A DNA stretch of 24,127 bases from an uncultured Terriglobus sp. (GCA_937871605.1 CALMRM010000031.1:16122-40248), one strand, 5' to 3'. Shown: positions 1 through 7,944, numbered from the stretch's first letter. Notes: generated from the letters alone by a model not told the origin. Program-made: numbers and translations.

Positions 1-2
1 GA

Positions 3-122
3 ACCGAGCGGAAACCGACGGTGGGCTGGTTGGCGGTGTTGGTCCCGTTACTAGTCCCGGTCGGGGCGAACTGGCCGAAGCCGCCCGCCTGGTTCCCGGC
101 GGCTCCTAGCCCCATGCTCTGA
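3..122 (+). other. Possible detached 5' part of the TonB-like gene, ending in an in-frame TGA
   Basis: Read in the same frame as the TonB-like gene that follows, this stretch is open from the left edge to a TGA at 120-122. It encodes a basic residue pair, then a hydrophobic run (WLAVLVPLLVPVGA) and a Pro-rich stretch, which is the normal order for the N-terminus of an energy-transducing TonB protein. The frame resumes directly after the TGA with more Pro-rich sequence. This is inferred to be the membrane-anchor end of the TonB gene, separated by a nonsense codon or a sequencing error. The minus strand is also open here with a Gly-rich frame, so the assignment is weak. Confidence 0.35.
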
Positions 123-128
123 AAGCCG

Positions 129-977
129 TTGCCGCCGCCACCCCGGCTGGTGCCGCCGCCACCGGTCAAGGTGGAAGTGACACCTCCGCCGCCAGACACA
201 CCAAAGATCGAAGTGCCTGAGCCGCCAAAGGTACAGCCCGTCATCACCAAGGCGGCGCCGACACCTGCACCTCCCACGCCCGCGCCCAAGGCAGTAACGC
301 CGCCCCCAGCACCGCGGCCGGTGGCCATCAACATCGCGCAGGCTGCGTCTGTCCCGAACAATGACGCACACCCGTCCGCGATCCGGTTGGGCAGCCAGAC
401 CAATCCAATCAACAACACGTCTGGTCCGGCGGTTTCTAACATCAATCTTGGCCGCAGTGGTGCCCCTGGCATGCCCGCGGGTAACAGCGGCTTTGGACCG
501 CCCTCAAAGATTGCGATCGCTGGTTCTGGCTCGCCCAATGGTTCCATGGGCGGTCGCGACAGTGGACCGCAGCCCATCAGGGGTATCAGCACCGGCGTGC
601 CCGGCGGCACCGGTCCCATGAGCGCGCGACCGGTGGGTGCCATCCAGATTGCGAAGGCGACCCCGCCTCCCACCCTTGCGACGGCTCAGCCTACGGCCAC
701 CGCCGCAAAGGTCGCGCCCAAGCTCCTGTTTAAGCCCCGTCCCGAGTACACCGAGGAAGCCCGGCAGCTACACCTGGAGGGCACGGTCTACGTGAAAATT
801 CACGTGGCGGCCAGCGGCAGTGTCTCCGTGGTGGGTGTTCAGAGCGGACTTGGACATGGGCTGGATCAGTCTGCCATCAAGGCGGTGCAGAGCATGCGCT
901 TTCAGCCGGCGCTGCAGAATGGGCAGCCCGCTGACTGGGATGGCGTTGTCAATGTGAACTTCCAGTTGGCAGGGTAG
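129..977 (+). CDS. TonB family protein (C-terminal domain with Pro-rich spacer), 5' end uncertain
   Basis: The first two thirds are a Pro/Ala/Gly/Ser-rich spacer of the kind that spans the periplasm. The last ~85 residues are a clear TonB_C domain, with KPRPEYTEEAR, then LEGTVYVKIHV, GLGHGLDQSAIKAVQ, and RFQPALQNGQP leading to NVNFQLAG at the end. TonB proteins pass energy from ExbB/ExbD in the inner membrane to outer-membrane receptors. The only available start in the open frame is a TTG at 129, which would give a protein with no membrane anchor and no ribosome-binding site. A hydrophobic segment lies in the same frame just upstream, behind a TGA at 120-122, so the gene is probably longer and either interrupted or mis-sequenced. 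No ExbB/ExbD genes are present in the window. The C-terminal domain is certain; the start is not. Confidence 0.8.
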   Translation: MPPPPRLVPPPPVKVEVTPPPPDTPKIEVPEPPKVQPVITKAAPTPAPPTPAPKAVTPPPAPRPVAINIAQAASVPNNDAHPSAIRLGSQTNPINNTSGPAVSNINLGRSGAPGMPAGNSGFGPPSKIAIAGSGSPNGSMGGRDSGPQPIRGISTGVPGGTGPMSARPVGAIQIAKATPPPTLATAQPTATAAKVAPKLLFKPRPEYTEEARQLHLEGTVYVKIHVAASGSVSVVGVQSGLGHGLDQSAIKAVQSMRFQPALQNGQPADWDGVVNVNFQLAG

Positions 978-1070
978 CGCGACTCTTTTCGCACACGCCT
1001 CTCGCAATCTGGCAGGATGAAGATGAGACACGCTGGCCACCGACACCGGGAGTGCCAGCAGGAGCAAACG

Positions 1071-2987
1071 ATGACGAAGATGTTTCGAACAGCTTGCGTA
1101 CTTTCCACGGCAGCTGTCCTTCTTGCCGGTTCGGCCATGCCCGCACGAGCCGCCGTTTCCATCTTTGGCAAGAAGAAGACTGAGGACTTGCCGGCACGCA
1201 AGCTGACGCCAGCACAAAGTGAACTGGTCGATAAAGCCATCGCACGCGAGGCAGAGGTCGTCAAGGCTATCCAGGAGCGCTCGCCCCTGGTGGAAACCTA
1301 CATCCAGAACATGAAGCCGGATCCTGCCATGCTGCAGGTGCCCGCGTCAGACGAGCACTTTCTGGGCCGTGTCGACTTCAAAAAGGTCCTGAATGGCGAC
1401 GTCTACCAGACCGAAGACGCACACAAGAACACGGGCAAGCTGGGCTTCTTTAAGAACTCACTGTCGTACATCACGAATCTGAACAAGGAGTTGCACCTCC
1501 AGTTCAATGAGACCGGCTTTATTCAGATGATCTTGATCGATGCCCATGGCTTTGATCGGACTGAGTACAACTTCGGCTTTGTGCGCAACGACTTTCTCGG
1601 CACGGTGCCCACCATGGTGTTTGACGTGGAGCCGGCCAAAGGCAGCAAGCGCGGCCGCTTCTTCGGCCGCATCTGGGTCGAGCGCCGCAACGGCAACGTG
1701 GTCCGCTTCAACGGCTCATTTGCCGGCACGCAGAAGGATTACAAGGAGTACTACCACTTTGACTCCTGGCGCACCAACGTGCAGGAAAACCTCTGGCTGC
1801 CCACGAGCTTTTACGTGGAAGAGAGTGACGAGCGCAGCGCCGAGCACACGGTTAAGTTCAAGGCCGTAAACCACATCTGGGGCTACGCATTGAAGGCGCC
1901 GCCGAGCGAGGCGGAAAACGTCGATGTGCAGGTACAGGGTGCAACGGACGTTTCGGCCGACGCGCAGGACGTGTCGCCGCTGGGCGCGCAGCGTGCGTGG
2001 GTGCAGCAGGCTGAGGACAACGTGGTCAATCGCCTGTATCAGGCAGGCCTGCTGGATGCACCGTCCGAGTTCGACAAGCTGATGGAACAGATCGCCAACA
2101 ACGTGCTGGCGTACAACAACATCCAAACGGCGCGGCCCATTCGTGTACGCACGCTGCTGACAGAGCCGCTGGAGTCGCTGGCAATCGGCAACACCATCGT
2201 CGTGTCCAAGAGCCTGATCGACACCACGGCCGTGCCGGGCAACAACAACGAGCAGGTCAACAACCTGTACGCCATTCTTGCCTTTCAGGTGGCGCACATC
2301 ATCCAGGGTCACCGGCTGGATACCAAGTACGCGTTCAACGATCGCCTGCTCTTTCCGGATACGTCGGCCTTTGTGCGTATCCCCATGCACCACACGGATA
2401 AGGACAACGAGGAAGCTGCCAAGAAGACAGTGGAGCTGTTGCAGCCGAAAGAATTGAGCGCCGCCGCGAGCCAGTTCGGGCTGTACCTTGCGCAACTGGG
2501 TGAGCGGTCAAAGGCGCTGACCTCGCTCGATGAACCCATGCTGGGCGATTCGCTCATCAAGGATCCGAAGACGCGCACCTTATGGCTGCAGCCGCTGGTA
2601 ACGAACGGTGAGAAGCTGGACGTCGCGAACCTGAAGCAGAACGCGGCCATGCCGCTGTCGAGCTTCCTGCGCTATGACCCGTGGACGGACCAGGTGGTGC
2701 AGATGCACACCGCGTACGAGCCACTACTGTCGGCCCGCGACAAGATGCCGTTTGAGGTGACGCCGGTGTACCTGCGGCTGACATACTACAAGGCTCCCAC
2801 CACGGCCATCGACCAGGCGGCGGCTGCCGCAGCAGCTGCAGGAGCTAACCCGGCAACGCCGGCACCTGCCGTCGCTACACCGGCTAGCGTAGATGCTCCG
2901 GCTGGCCCGGCACTCAACGCCGCACCACCCACGTCCACCACCGCTCCGCCGGTGGCCGCGCCTTCCACGGGCGCACCACCGCAGTAA
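1071..2987 (+). CDS. Secreted M48-peptidase-like protein with degenerate zinc motif
   Basis: The start chosen is the ATG at 1071 because GGAG sits 6 nt upstream and the product then begins with a classical signal peptide (MTKMFRTACVLSTAAVLLAGSA, cleavage near ARA). The upstream ATG at 1017 would bury it. The 638-aa product has an N-terminal region resembling outer-membrane or lipid-binding folds (residues ~70-290). A second region around 350-450 resembles M48 metallopeptidases: it aligns as FQVAHIIQGH (residues 405-414) where active enzymes have HExxH followed by GH. The first His and the Glu are replaced by Phe and Gln, so zinc-dependent proteolysis is unlikely. The C-terminus (~580-638) is an Ala/Pro/Thr-rich disordered tail starting with an Ala run. 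Function is unknown; an envelope role is inferred from the signal peptide. Confidence 0.75.
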   Translation: MTKMFRTACVLSTAAVLLAGSAMPARAAVSIFGKKKTEDLPARKLTPAQSELVDKAIAREAEVVKAIQERSPLVETYIQNMKPDPAMLQVPASDEHFLGRVDFKKVLNGDVYQTEDAHKNTGKLGFFKNSLSYITNLNKELHLQFNETGFIQMILIDAHGFDRTEYNFGFVRNDFLGTVPTMVFDVEPAKGSKRGRFFGRIWVERRNGNVVRFNGSFAGTQKDYKEYYHFDSWRTNVQENLWLPTSFYVEESDERSAEHTVKFKAVNHIWGYALKAPPSEAENVDVQVQGATDVSADAQDVSPLGAQRAWVQQAEDNVVNRLYQAGLLDAPSEFDKLMEQIANNVLAYNNIQTARPIRVRTLLTEPLESLAIGNTIVVSKSLIDTTAVPGNNNEQVNNLYAILAFQVAHIIQGHRLDTKYAFNDRLLFPDTSAFVRIPMHHTDKDNEEAAKKTVELLQPKELSAAASQFGLYLAQLGERSKALTSLDEPMLGDSLIKDPKTRTLWLQPLVTNGEKLDVANLKQNAAMPLSSFLRYDPWTDQVVQMHTAYEPLLSARDKMPFEVTPVYLRLTYYKAPTTAIDQAAAAAAAAGANPATPAPAVATPASVDAPAGPALNAAPPTSTTAPPVAAPSTGAPPQ

Positions 2988-2995
2988 CAGGAGCA

Positions 2996-3028
2996 GCACG
3001 CCGCCTGCAACTGCCTGGGGCGGCGTGC
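2996..3028 (+). terminator. Strong hairpin after the M48-like gene, no U-tract
   Basis: A perfect 10-bp stem (GCACGCCGCC at 2996-3005 pairing with GGCGGCGTGC at 3019-3028, loop of 13 nt) lies just after the stop codon. It is not followed by a T run, so it may stabilise the 3' end or act as a factor-assisted stop rather than a classical intrinsic terminator. Confidence 0.4.
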
Positions 3029-3115
3029 CACGTTGTAGCACCGCCTGCACCCTGTCGCACCTGCACCGCTTCCCTGGCGATGACCTCTCCCTCTATCGCC
3101 GCGAGGTAACCCTCC

Positions 3116-3712
3116 ATGCAGTGTTTCCATGCGCGTTCGGCGTTCTTTACCCACGTTCTCACCGCTCTCGCGCAGCCCGCGCTCAAGGTTAGGCTGCTGC
3201 TTGCGGCCTGCGTGGTCGCCCTTGCCACGGTTGCGGTCGCCCACGGACAGCACACCGTTCCAGCCGCCGAGCGCCGTGGCATGTTGCAGGTAGGCGGCGG
3301 CTTCACCCTGGCAAAGCCGGACTACACACAGAGCAGATTCCGCGGCGGATCGCTGTATGCCACGCTGGATGTCTCACCCCATCTTGGCGTGGAGTTTATG
3401 TTCCACCAGGAAAACACCCCGGGCACGGACAAAATCGGCGAGCGCACCTACGAACTGGGCCCTCGGTATGTTTGGCACCTGTCGCACGTGGAGCCGTTCC
3501 TTAAAGTCAGCTATGGTCGTGGCGTCTTCAACTTTCCCTACGACGCAGCCAACCTGGCCTACAACATGGTTACGGCCACCGGCGGCGTGGATGTGCCGGT
3601 GCAACGACACATTACGGTCCGCGGTGAGTACGAGTACCAGCGCTGGCTCAACTTTCCGCCGAACGGCCTTACGCCGCAGCTGGTAACCGTCGGCGCAGCG
3701 TACCGGTTCTAA
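3116..3712 (+). CDS. Outer-membrane beta-barrel protein (OmpA-like porin fold)
   Basis: The ATG at 3116 follows GAGGT at 3103-3107. The 198-aa product has a basic N-terminus, a hydrophobic segment (LLLAACVVALATVAVAHG, ~27-44) acting as a signal peptide, and then about 150 residues of alternating polar and hydrophobic strands with aromatic girdles. Examples are GMLQVGGGFTLAKPDY, SLYATLDVSPHLGVEFMF, YELGPRYVWHL and VRGEYEYQRW. It ends in AAYRF, a terminal Phe typical of substrates of the BAM assembly machine. The size fits a small eight-stranded barrel. It is convergent with another small barrel gene on the minus strand. The specific role cannot be read from sequence. Confidence 0.8.
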   Translation: MQCFHARSAFFTHVLTALAQPALKVRLLLAACVVALATVAVAHGQHTVPAAERRGMLQVGGGFTLAKPDYTQSRFRGGSLYATLDVSPHLGVEFMFHQENTPGTDKIGERTYELGPRYVWHLSHVEPFLKVSYGRGVFNFPYDAANLAYNMVTATGGVDVPVQRHITVRGEYEYQRWLNFPPNGLTPQLVTVGAAYRF

Positions 3713-3727
3713 AAGCGCAACGCAGGG

Positions 3728-3754
3728 CGGGCACCCAAGGAAAGGCGGTGCCCG
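3728..3754. terminator. Shared dyad between two convergent barrel genes
   Basis: CGGGCACC (3728-3735) pairs with GGTGCCCG (3747-3754) across an 11-nt loop, between the 3' ends of two convergent genes. Its place and symmetry fit a bidirectional terminator. On the minus strand it is followed by a short T-rich stretch (complement of the AAAAG near 3712-3716); on the plus strand there is no clear T run. Confidence 0.55.
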
Positions 3755-3778
3755 TCTAGCACATCCACAATGCGCGCG

Positions 3779-4378
3779 TTAGAAGTGGTATGCAATACCG
3801 ACGTGCGGCATGGAGATGACCTCATACCGGCCCGTCTTGAAGTTGTCGTTATCGAGCTTGAAGCTGGGGGACTTTGCAAGAAAGCCTCTGTACCCTGCGC
3901 GAATGTCGAAGCTGGGGCTGATTTCGTAAGCGACGCCGGCACCAAAAAAGCCGCCCAGCATGATCTGGCTTTTTGCATCGAGCTGCTGCGTGTCGAAGTC
4001 ACGGATCACACCAAACTGCATGGCACCCACACCGACTTCAGCGAAGGGGTTGTATCGGCGGTAGTTGCGGCTGTAGACGTAGCCGACGGAAAACTCCTGC
4101 TGACGCGTGTGCACCTGGTAGTGCTTGGCACTGGTGTTGATGAGGTAAGTCTGGTACTGCGAAAACGTGTAGTTCGCCTCCAGCGCGCTGCGCGGAGTCA
4201 GCATGAAACGGTAGCTTGCCAATGCGCCGACGCCGATATCTGCGTTTACCTGGGAACCCTGCCCGTTCACCTGCGGCGGAATGTTGCCAAGTGCGCTGAT
4301 ACTCACATCCTGCCGGCTTTCCTGCGCTCCTGCTGCCGCACTGACCAGCAACGCGCAGATCCCTATCATCTTCTTCAT
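3779..4378 (-). CDS. Outer-membrane beta-barrel protein
   Basis: The start is the ATG at 4376-4378, giving MKKMIGICALLVSAAAGAQ, a clean signal peptide with cleavage after GAQ. An upstream ATG in the same frame (4468) would add 30 residues before it and is rejected. The 199-aa product has barrel-type alternating strands (SYRFMLTPRSALEANYTFSQ, QEFSVGYVYSRNYRRYNPF, VAYEISPSFDIRAGYRGF) and ends VGIAYHF, again a terminal Phe. The ribosome-binding site is weak (GAGG about 12 nt upstream). It lies about 110 bp downstream of the LysR-type gene on the same strand, so co-transcription is possible. This looks like a small OmpX/OmpW-style barrel; the cargo or role is unknown. Confidence 0.8.
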   Translation of the reverse strand: MKKMIGICALLVSAAAGAQESRQDVSISALGNIPPQVNGQGSQVNADIGVGALASYRFMLTPRSALEANYTFSQYQTYLINTSAKHYQVHTRQQEFSVGYVYSRNYRRYNPFAEVGVGAMQFGVIRDFDTQQLDAKSQIMLGGFFGAGVAYEISPSFDIRAGYRGFLAKSPSFKLDNDNFKTGRYEVISMPHVGIAYHF

Positions 4379-4488
4379 TCGTATGCTCAACCTCAATGCC
4401 TCTGCACGCTCGTGCACCCGCTGCGCTACGCTCGGCAGCACCCCGTCTGATTGTACCCGTCCCCGCACTTCCGGTGGGTACTATCCCT

Positions 4489-5412
4489 TCATTCACTGCG
4501 CTCATGCAGGTAGCAATAGGCGCCGCCGGTTGCCTCAGCGTAGGCCCGCACGATCTGCAGAAAGCTGACAGCGGCGTGCGACAGGCTTGCATCACGACGG
4601 TAGACCAGCCGCAGTTTGCGTTCCATTTGCAACTCTTTCACCAGCACACGGTGCAGCGCGCCGCTTTTCAGCTCACGCTCGACGGTGAGGGCGGGCACCA
4701 GGGCCACGCCATTGCCAAGTTCCACAAAGCGCCGCACCGCCTCCAGCGAGGGTAACTCCACGCCGATGCGCAGTTCGGTTCGGTGGCGACGAAAGGCCTC
4801 CAGCACCTTGGCCCGCTGCGGCGACGGCACGTTGTGGGCGACAAAAACCTCCTCGTGCAGGTCGCGGATGGCCACAGACTGCTTGCCCACGAGGGAGTGA
4901 CGCGGGCCCACGACAAAGGCAAGCTCATCCCGAAACACGACGACCGACCGCAGCGCCCGGTCTTGCGGCTTGAAACTCAGCACCCCGATTTCCACGGAGT
5001 GCAGCAGCAGTTCATCCGCAATGCGGCTGGCGAGCGAGCGCTGCACGCTGATCTTGACCAGCGGGTGCATGCGCCGGAACTGGTTGAGCACCGGCAGAAG
5101 ATACAGGCAGGTGTACTCGTTAGCCGCCAGGTTGAGCGTTCCACGGTGCAAGGACCGGAGTTCGCTGAGAGCATGTGTCGCCTCGGTCCGCAGATTGAGC
5201 AGCTTGTGGGCATACTCCTCGAGCACTTTGCCGGCAGCGGTGAGTGTGGTCTCGCGCGAGGCACGGTCGAACAGCGCCTCACCAAGCGAGGCCTCCAGCT
5301 TGGCAACGGTCTGACTGACGGCGGGCTGTGTGCGGTGCAAACGGTGTGCCGCGCGGGAAAAGCTGCGCTCCTCCGCCACGGCCAAAAACGTCTCCATCGC
5401 GAACAAATCCAA
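4489..5412 (-). CDS. LysR-family transcriptional regulator, divergent from leuA
   Basis: This is a typical LTTR: an N-terminal winged helix-turn-helix (residues ~4-63, with SFSRAAHRLHRTQPAVSQTV and LEASLGEALFDR), then a linker helix and a two-lobed effector domain (residues ~90-290, including VELGNGVALVPALTVE). The start chosen is TTG at 5412. It gives MDLFAMETFLAVAEERSF, the normal LTTR N-terminus length, and GGAAGGTG lies about 6 nt upstream. A longer frame reaches an ATG at 5478 but adds 22 residues with no homologous look. The gene is transcribed away from leuA and shares a 134-bp intergenic region holding a perfect dyad. By the usual LTTR arrangement it probably controls the leu/ilv cluster and itself; the effector (perhaps a pathway intermediate) is inference. 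Confidence 0.85.
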   Translation of the reverse strand: MDLFAMETFLAVAEERSFSRAAHRLHRTQPAVSQTVAKLEASLGEALFDRASRETTLTAAGKVLEEYAHKLLNLRTEATHALSELRSLHRGTLNLAANEYTCLYLLPVLNQFRRMHPLVKISVQRSLASRIADELLLHSVEIGVLSFKPQDRALRSVVVFRDELAFVVGPRHSLVGKQSVAIRDLHEEVFVAHNVPSPQRAKVLEAFRRHRTELRIGVELPSLEAVRRFVELGNGVALVPALTVERELKSGALHRVLVKELQMERKLRLVYRRDASLSHAAVSFLQIVRAYAEATGGAYCYLHERSE

Positions 5413-5505
5413 CGGCGCACCTTCCGAGCTGTGCTTGTACCGTGCCGCAGACCTGAGCTTCGTCTCGCACAGTTGCAATAACTATTACTGATGAGCGTAT
5501 CAGAC

Positions 5506-5526
5506 GCGATAAGTACACCTTATCGC
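5506..5526. promoter_or_regulatory. Perfect LTTR-type operator dyad upstream of leuA
   Basis: GCGATAAG (5506-5513), a 5-nt spacer, then CTTATCGC (5519-5526) form a perfect 8-bp inverted repeat. Inside it T5510 and A5522 give the T-N11-A core typical of LysR-family sites. It lies between the divergent regulator and leuA. A second, weaker dyad, TGAT-N6-ATCA (5489-5502), lies on its regulator side and could be the second half of a recognition/activation site pair. Confidence 0.7.
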
Positions 5527-5532
5527 TATACT
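5527..5532 (+). promoter_or_regulatory. Putative -10 box for leuA
   Basis: TATACT directly abuts the operator dyad and matches 5 of 6 bases of the sigma-70 -10 consensus. No good -35 lies 16-18 bp upstream, as is common at activator-dependent promoters, and that position falls inside the dyad. Transcription from here would begin close to the GAGGA ribosome-binding site (5539-5543), giving a very short leader, so the real start could instead be further upstream. Confidence 0.45.
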
Positions 5533-5546
5533 GGTGTTGAGGACGT

Positions 5547-6725
5547 ATGAGCACGCCACCCGACCAAGTCATCTTCTTTGACACCACGCTGCGCGATGGG
5601 GAGCAATCACCCGGCTGCACCATGCATCACGACGAAAAAGTGCGCTTTGCGCACCAGCTTGCGCTCCTGAACGTGGACATCATCGAGGCGGGCTTCCCCA
5701 TAGCGTCGGAGGGCGATTTCGCAGCGGTCAACAGCATTGCGCGTGAGGTAGGCCGCGACGGCAGCAGCCCGCGTATTGCGGGTTTGGCGCGCTGTCGTCG
5801 CGAGGATATTGAGGCAGTCGCGCGCGCCGTGCTGCCCGCTGTGAAAAATCGTATCCACGTCTTCATCGCGTCATCGGACCTGCACCTGGAAGTGAAGCTG
5901 CGTATCAGCCGGCAGCAGGCGCTGGACCAAACGGGTGACATGGTGGCGCTGGCCCGCACGCATTGTAATGACATTGAGTTTTCCGCCGAAGATGCGACCC
6001 GCTCCGATCCCGACTTCCTGGTGCAACTGGTGACCGTAGCCATGCAGGCGGGTGCGACGACCATTAACCTGCCGGACACTGTCGGCTACTCCACGCCGGA
6101 GGAGTACCGCGCCATGTTTGAGGCAATTCACCAGCGCGTCCCCGGCAGCGACAGCATCGTCTGGTCCACCCACTGCCACGATGACCTTGGCCTGGCCACC
6201 ATCAACACGATGGCTGGGATCCAGGGCGGGGCGCGCCAGGTGGAGGTTTCCATGCACGGCATTGGCGAACGTGCCGGCAATGCGGCGCTGGAAGAGGTTG
6301 CCGCCATCCTAGCCGTTCGCTCGGACGTGTGCCCCTATACAAACCAGCTCGACATGAAGCAGATTGGCCCCGCCAGCAAGGCGCTAGACGAGATCATCTC
6401 GTTTACCCCCGCGCCCAACAAGGCCGTGGTGGGCAAGAACGCGTTTGCACACGCAAGCGGCATTCATCAGCATGGCATGCTGGCGAACCCAAAGACGTAC
6501 GAGATCATGACGCCGGGCATCTTCGGCGTAACGGCAAACACTATTGTGCTGGGCAAGCATAGCGGTCGCCGCGCACTGGAGCATCGCCTGAAAGAACTCG
6601 GCTTTGCCCTCAACCGCGAAGGGCTGGACGAGGTGTACACACGCTTCACCGCGCTGGCCGATCGCAAGAAGTCAATCTACGATCAAGACATCGCAGCGCT
6701 GGTCCCGCAGTCATTACCTGCATAA
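5547..6725 (+). CDS. leuA: 2-isopropylmalate synthase, short form without regulatory domain
   Basis: It condenses acetyl-CoA with 2-oxoisovalerate, the first committed step of leucine synthesis. The HMGL-like TIM barrel is complete: DTTLRDGEQSPG near the N-terminus, STHCHDDLGLA carrying the metal-binding histidines, the GIGERAGNAALEE loop, and the HASGIHQHG motif followed by VLGKHSGR. The ATG at 5547 follows GAGGA at 5539-5543. The protein stops at 392 residues, whereas the usual bacterial enzyme is about 510-570. What is missing is the C-terminal LeuA dimer domain that binds leucine. Nothing resembling it is found before leuB. A related Claisen condensation enzyme (homocitrate or citramalate synthase) is possible on the barrel alone, but placement at the head of leuBCD makes isopropylmalate synthase most likely. 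Confidence 0.9.
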   Translation: MSTPPDQVIFFDTTLRDGEQSPGCTMHHDEKVRFAHQLALLNVDIIEAGFPIASEGDFAAVNSIAREVGRDGSSPRIAGLARCRREDIEAVARAVLPAVKNRIHVFIASSDLHLEVKLRISRQQALDQTGDMVALARTHCNDIEFSAEDATRSDPDFLVQLVTVAMQAGATTINLPDTVGYSTPEEYRAMFEAIHQRVPGSDSIVWSTHCHDDLGLATINTMAGIQGGARQVEVSMHGIGERAGNAALEEVAAILAVRSDVCPYTNQLDMKQIGPASKALDEIISFTPAPNKAVVGKNAFAHASGIHQHGMLANPKTYEIMTPGIFGVTANTIVLGKHSGRRALEHRLKELGFALNREGLDEVYTRFTALADRKKSIYDQDIAALVPQSLPA

Positions 6726-6736
6726 CTCTTCTTCGG

Positions 6737-6770
6737 TTGTCATCCCGTAGCGAAGCGAAGGGATCTGCAT
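6737..6770 (+). repeat. REP-like repeat, single copy, leuA/leuB gap
   Basis: This matches the type-1 repeat of this window (TTGTCATCCCGTAGCGAAGC, then GAAGGGATCTGCAT). It fills most of the 90 bp between leuA and leuB. Related copies are at 7945-7979 and 8024-8058 (inverted), 8893-8927, 8951-8990 and, as a variant with TCCTGAGCG, 16376-16404 and 16484-16512 (inverted). Confidence 0.8.
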
Positions 6771-6815
6771 GTGTGCTGGCACTTGCGAGACACGCCCACG
6801 AAAGGCACACGCACC

Positions 6816-7913
6816 ATGCACCTGAAAATCGCACTCCTCGCCGGTGACGGCATCGGTCCTGAGGTCACGCAGGAAGCCGTGAACACGCTAAACGCCGTCG
6901 CGGAGTTCGGTGGCCACACGTTCGAGTACACGCCGTTGCGCATCGGCGGCACGGCGATTGATGCGGACGGCACGCCGCTGCCCGACGCCACCGTGCAGGG
7001 CTGCCTGGCAAGCGATGCGGTGCTGCTGGGCGCCGTCGGCGACAACAAGTTCAACATGCTTCCACCGAGCGAACGGCCCGAGGCTGGCCTGCTGAAGATT
7101 CGCGCGGCGCTAGGCGGCTTCGCCAACCTGCGCCCCGCCACGGCGTACAAGGCGCTGGCCGACAACAGCCCGCTGCGGCCCGAGATCACCGACGGTGCAG
7201 ACATCCTGTTTGTGCGCGAACTACTGGGCGGCCTCTACTTCGGCCAGCCGCGCGCCTGGGACAAGCAGACAGGCCGCGCGCACAACACCATGGTCTATAC
7301 CGAGCAGGAGGTCGAGCGTGTCGCGCGCATCGCCTTTGACCTTGCGATCAAACGCCGCAACAAGCTGACCAGCGTGGACAAGGCGAATGTGCTGGAAACG
7401 TCGCAGATGTGGCGCTTCGTCGTGGAGAAGGTCGCTAAGGAGTTCCCTGCTGTCAGGCTGGAGCACCAACTGGTGGACAGCATGGCCATCCACCTGATGA
7501 ACCGCCCACGCGACTTCGACGTGGTGCTGACGGAAAACCTCTTCGGCGACATCCTCTCCGACGAGAGCGGCGTCATCACGGGTTCGCTGGGCATGCTTCC
7601 CTCGGCCACGCTGGGCGGCAAGGTCAATTTGTACGAGCCGGTGCACGGCTCCGCGCCCGACATCGCTGGCCAAGGAAAAGCCAATCCGATCGGCGCGATC
7701 CTTACCGCGGCCATGGTGCTCCGCCACTCCGCCGGGCTGGAGCGCGAAGCGAAGATCATCGAGGATGCCGTAGTACAAGTGCTGGATGCGGGCTATCGCA
7801 CGACCGACATCGCGCGCGGCAACATTGCGGGTCAGCAAACCGTGAGCACGACGAAGATGGGCGAGCTCGTGCTGGATCGTGTGACTGCGGACTTGGGAGC
7901 GGCTGCGTCATGA
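6816..7913 (+). CDS. leuB: 3-isopropylmalate dehydrogenase
   Basis: It oxidatively decarboxylates 3-isopropylmalate to 2-oxoisocaproate using NAD+. The start is the ATG at 6816, giving MHLKIALLAGDGIGPEV as in the family; the ATG at 6771 in the same frame would add 15 residues taken from the repeat border. The ribosome-binding site is poor (AAAGG about 10 nt upstream). Family signatures are all present: GDGIGPEV, GGFANLRPA, the RELLGGLYFG loop, KANVLETSQMWR, the metal-binding region LTENLFGDILSDESGVITGS, and EPVHGSAPDIAGQGKANP for NAD binding. The 365-aa length is normal. Upstream and downstream gaps both contain REP-like repeats. Confidence 0.95.
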   Translation: MHLKIALLAGDGIGPEVTQEAVNTLNAVAEFGGHTFEYTPLRIGGTAIDADGTPLPDATVQGCLASDAVLLGAVGDNKFNMLPPSERPEAGLLKIRAALGGFANLRPATAYKALADNSPLRPEITDGADILFVRELLGGLYFGQPRAWDKQTGRAHNTMVYTEQEVERVARIAFDLAIKRRNKLTSVDKANVLETSQMWRFVVEKVAKEFPAVRLEHQLVDSMAIHLMNRPRDFDVVLTENLFGDILSDESGVITGSLGMLPSATLGGKVNLYEPVHGSAPDIAGQGKANPIGAILTAAMVLRHSAGLEREAKIIEDAVVQVLDAGYRTTDIARGNIAGQQTVSTTKMGELVLDRVTADLGAAAS

Positions 7914-7944
7914 GTGCTTTCTCCTGCACGTATTCCTTTTACCG

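Noticed and set aside
1..335. Minus-strand Gly-rich open frame, with a lipobox-like ALVMTGC and a Gly-rich tail running to the left edge
   Set aside because: It is the offset antisense image of the Pro-rich spacer of the TonB-like gene (CCN codons give GGN on the other strand). The plus-strand frame ends in a definite TonB_C domain, so the antisense frame is taken as compositional.
3770..4450. 226-codon plus-strand ORF over the minus-strand beta-barrel gene
   Set aside because: The minus-strand product has a signal peptide, barrel strands and a terminal Phe; the plus-strand product has no such features.
5413..5546. Leader peptide or attenuator ahead of leuA
   Set aside because: No short ORF rich in Leu, Ile or Val codons and no terminator/antiterminator pair was seen; the region is explained by the operator and promoter.
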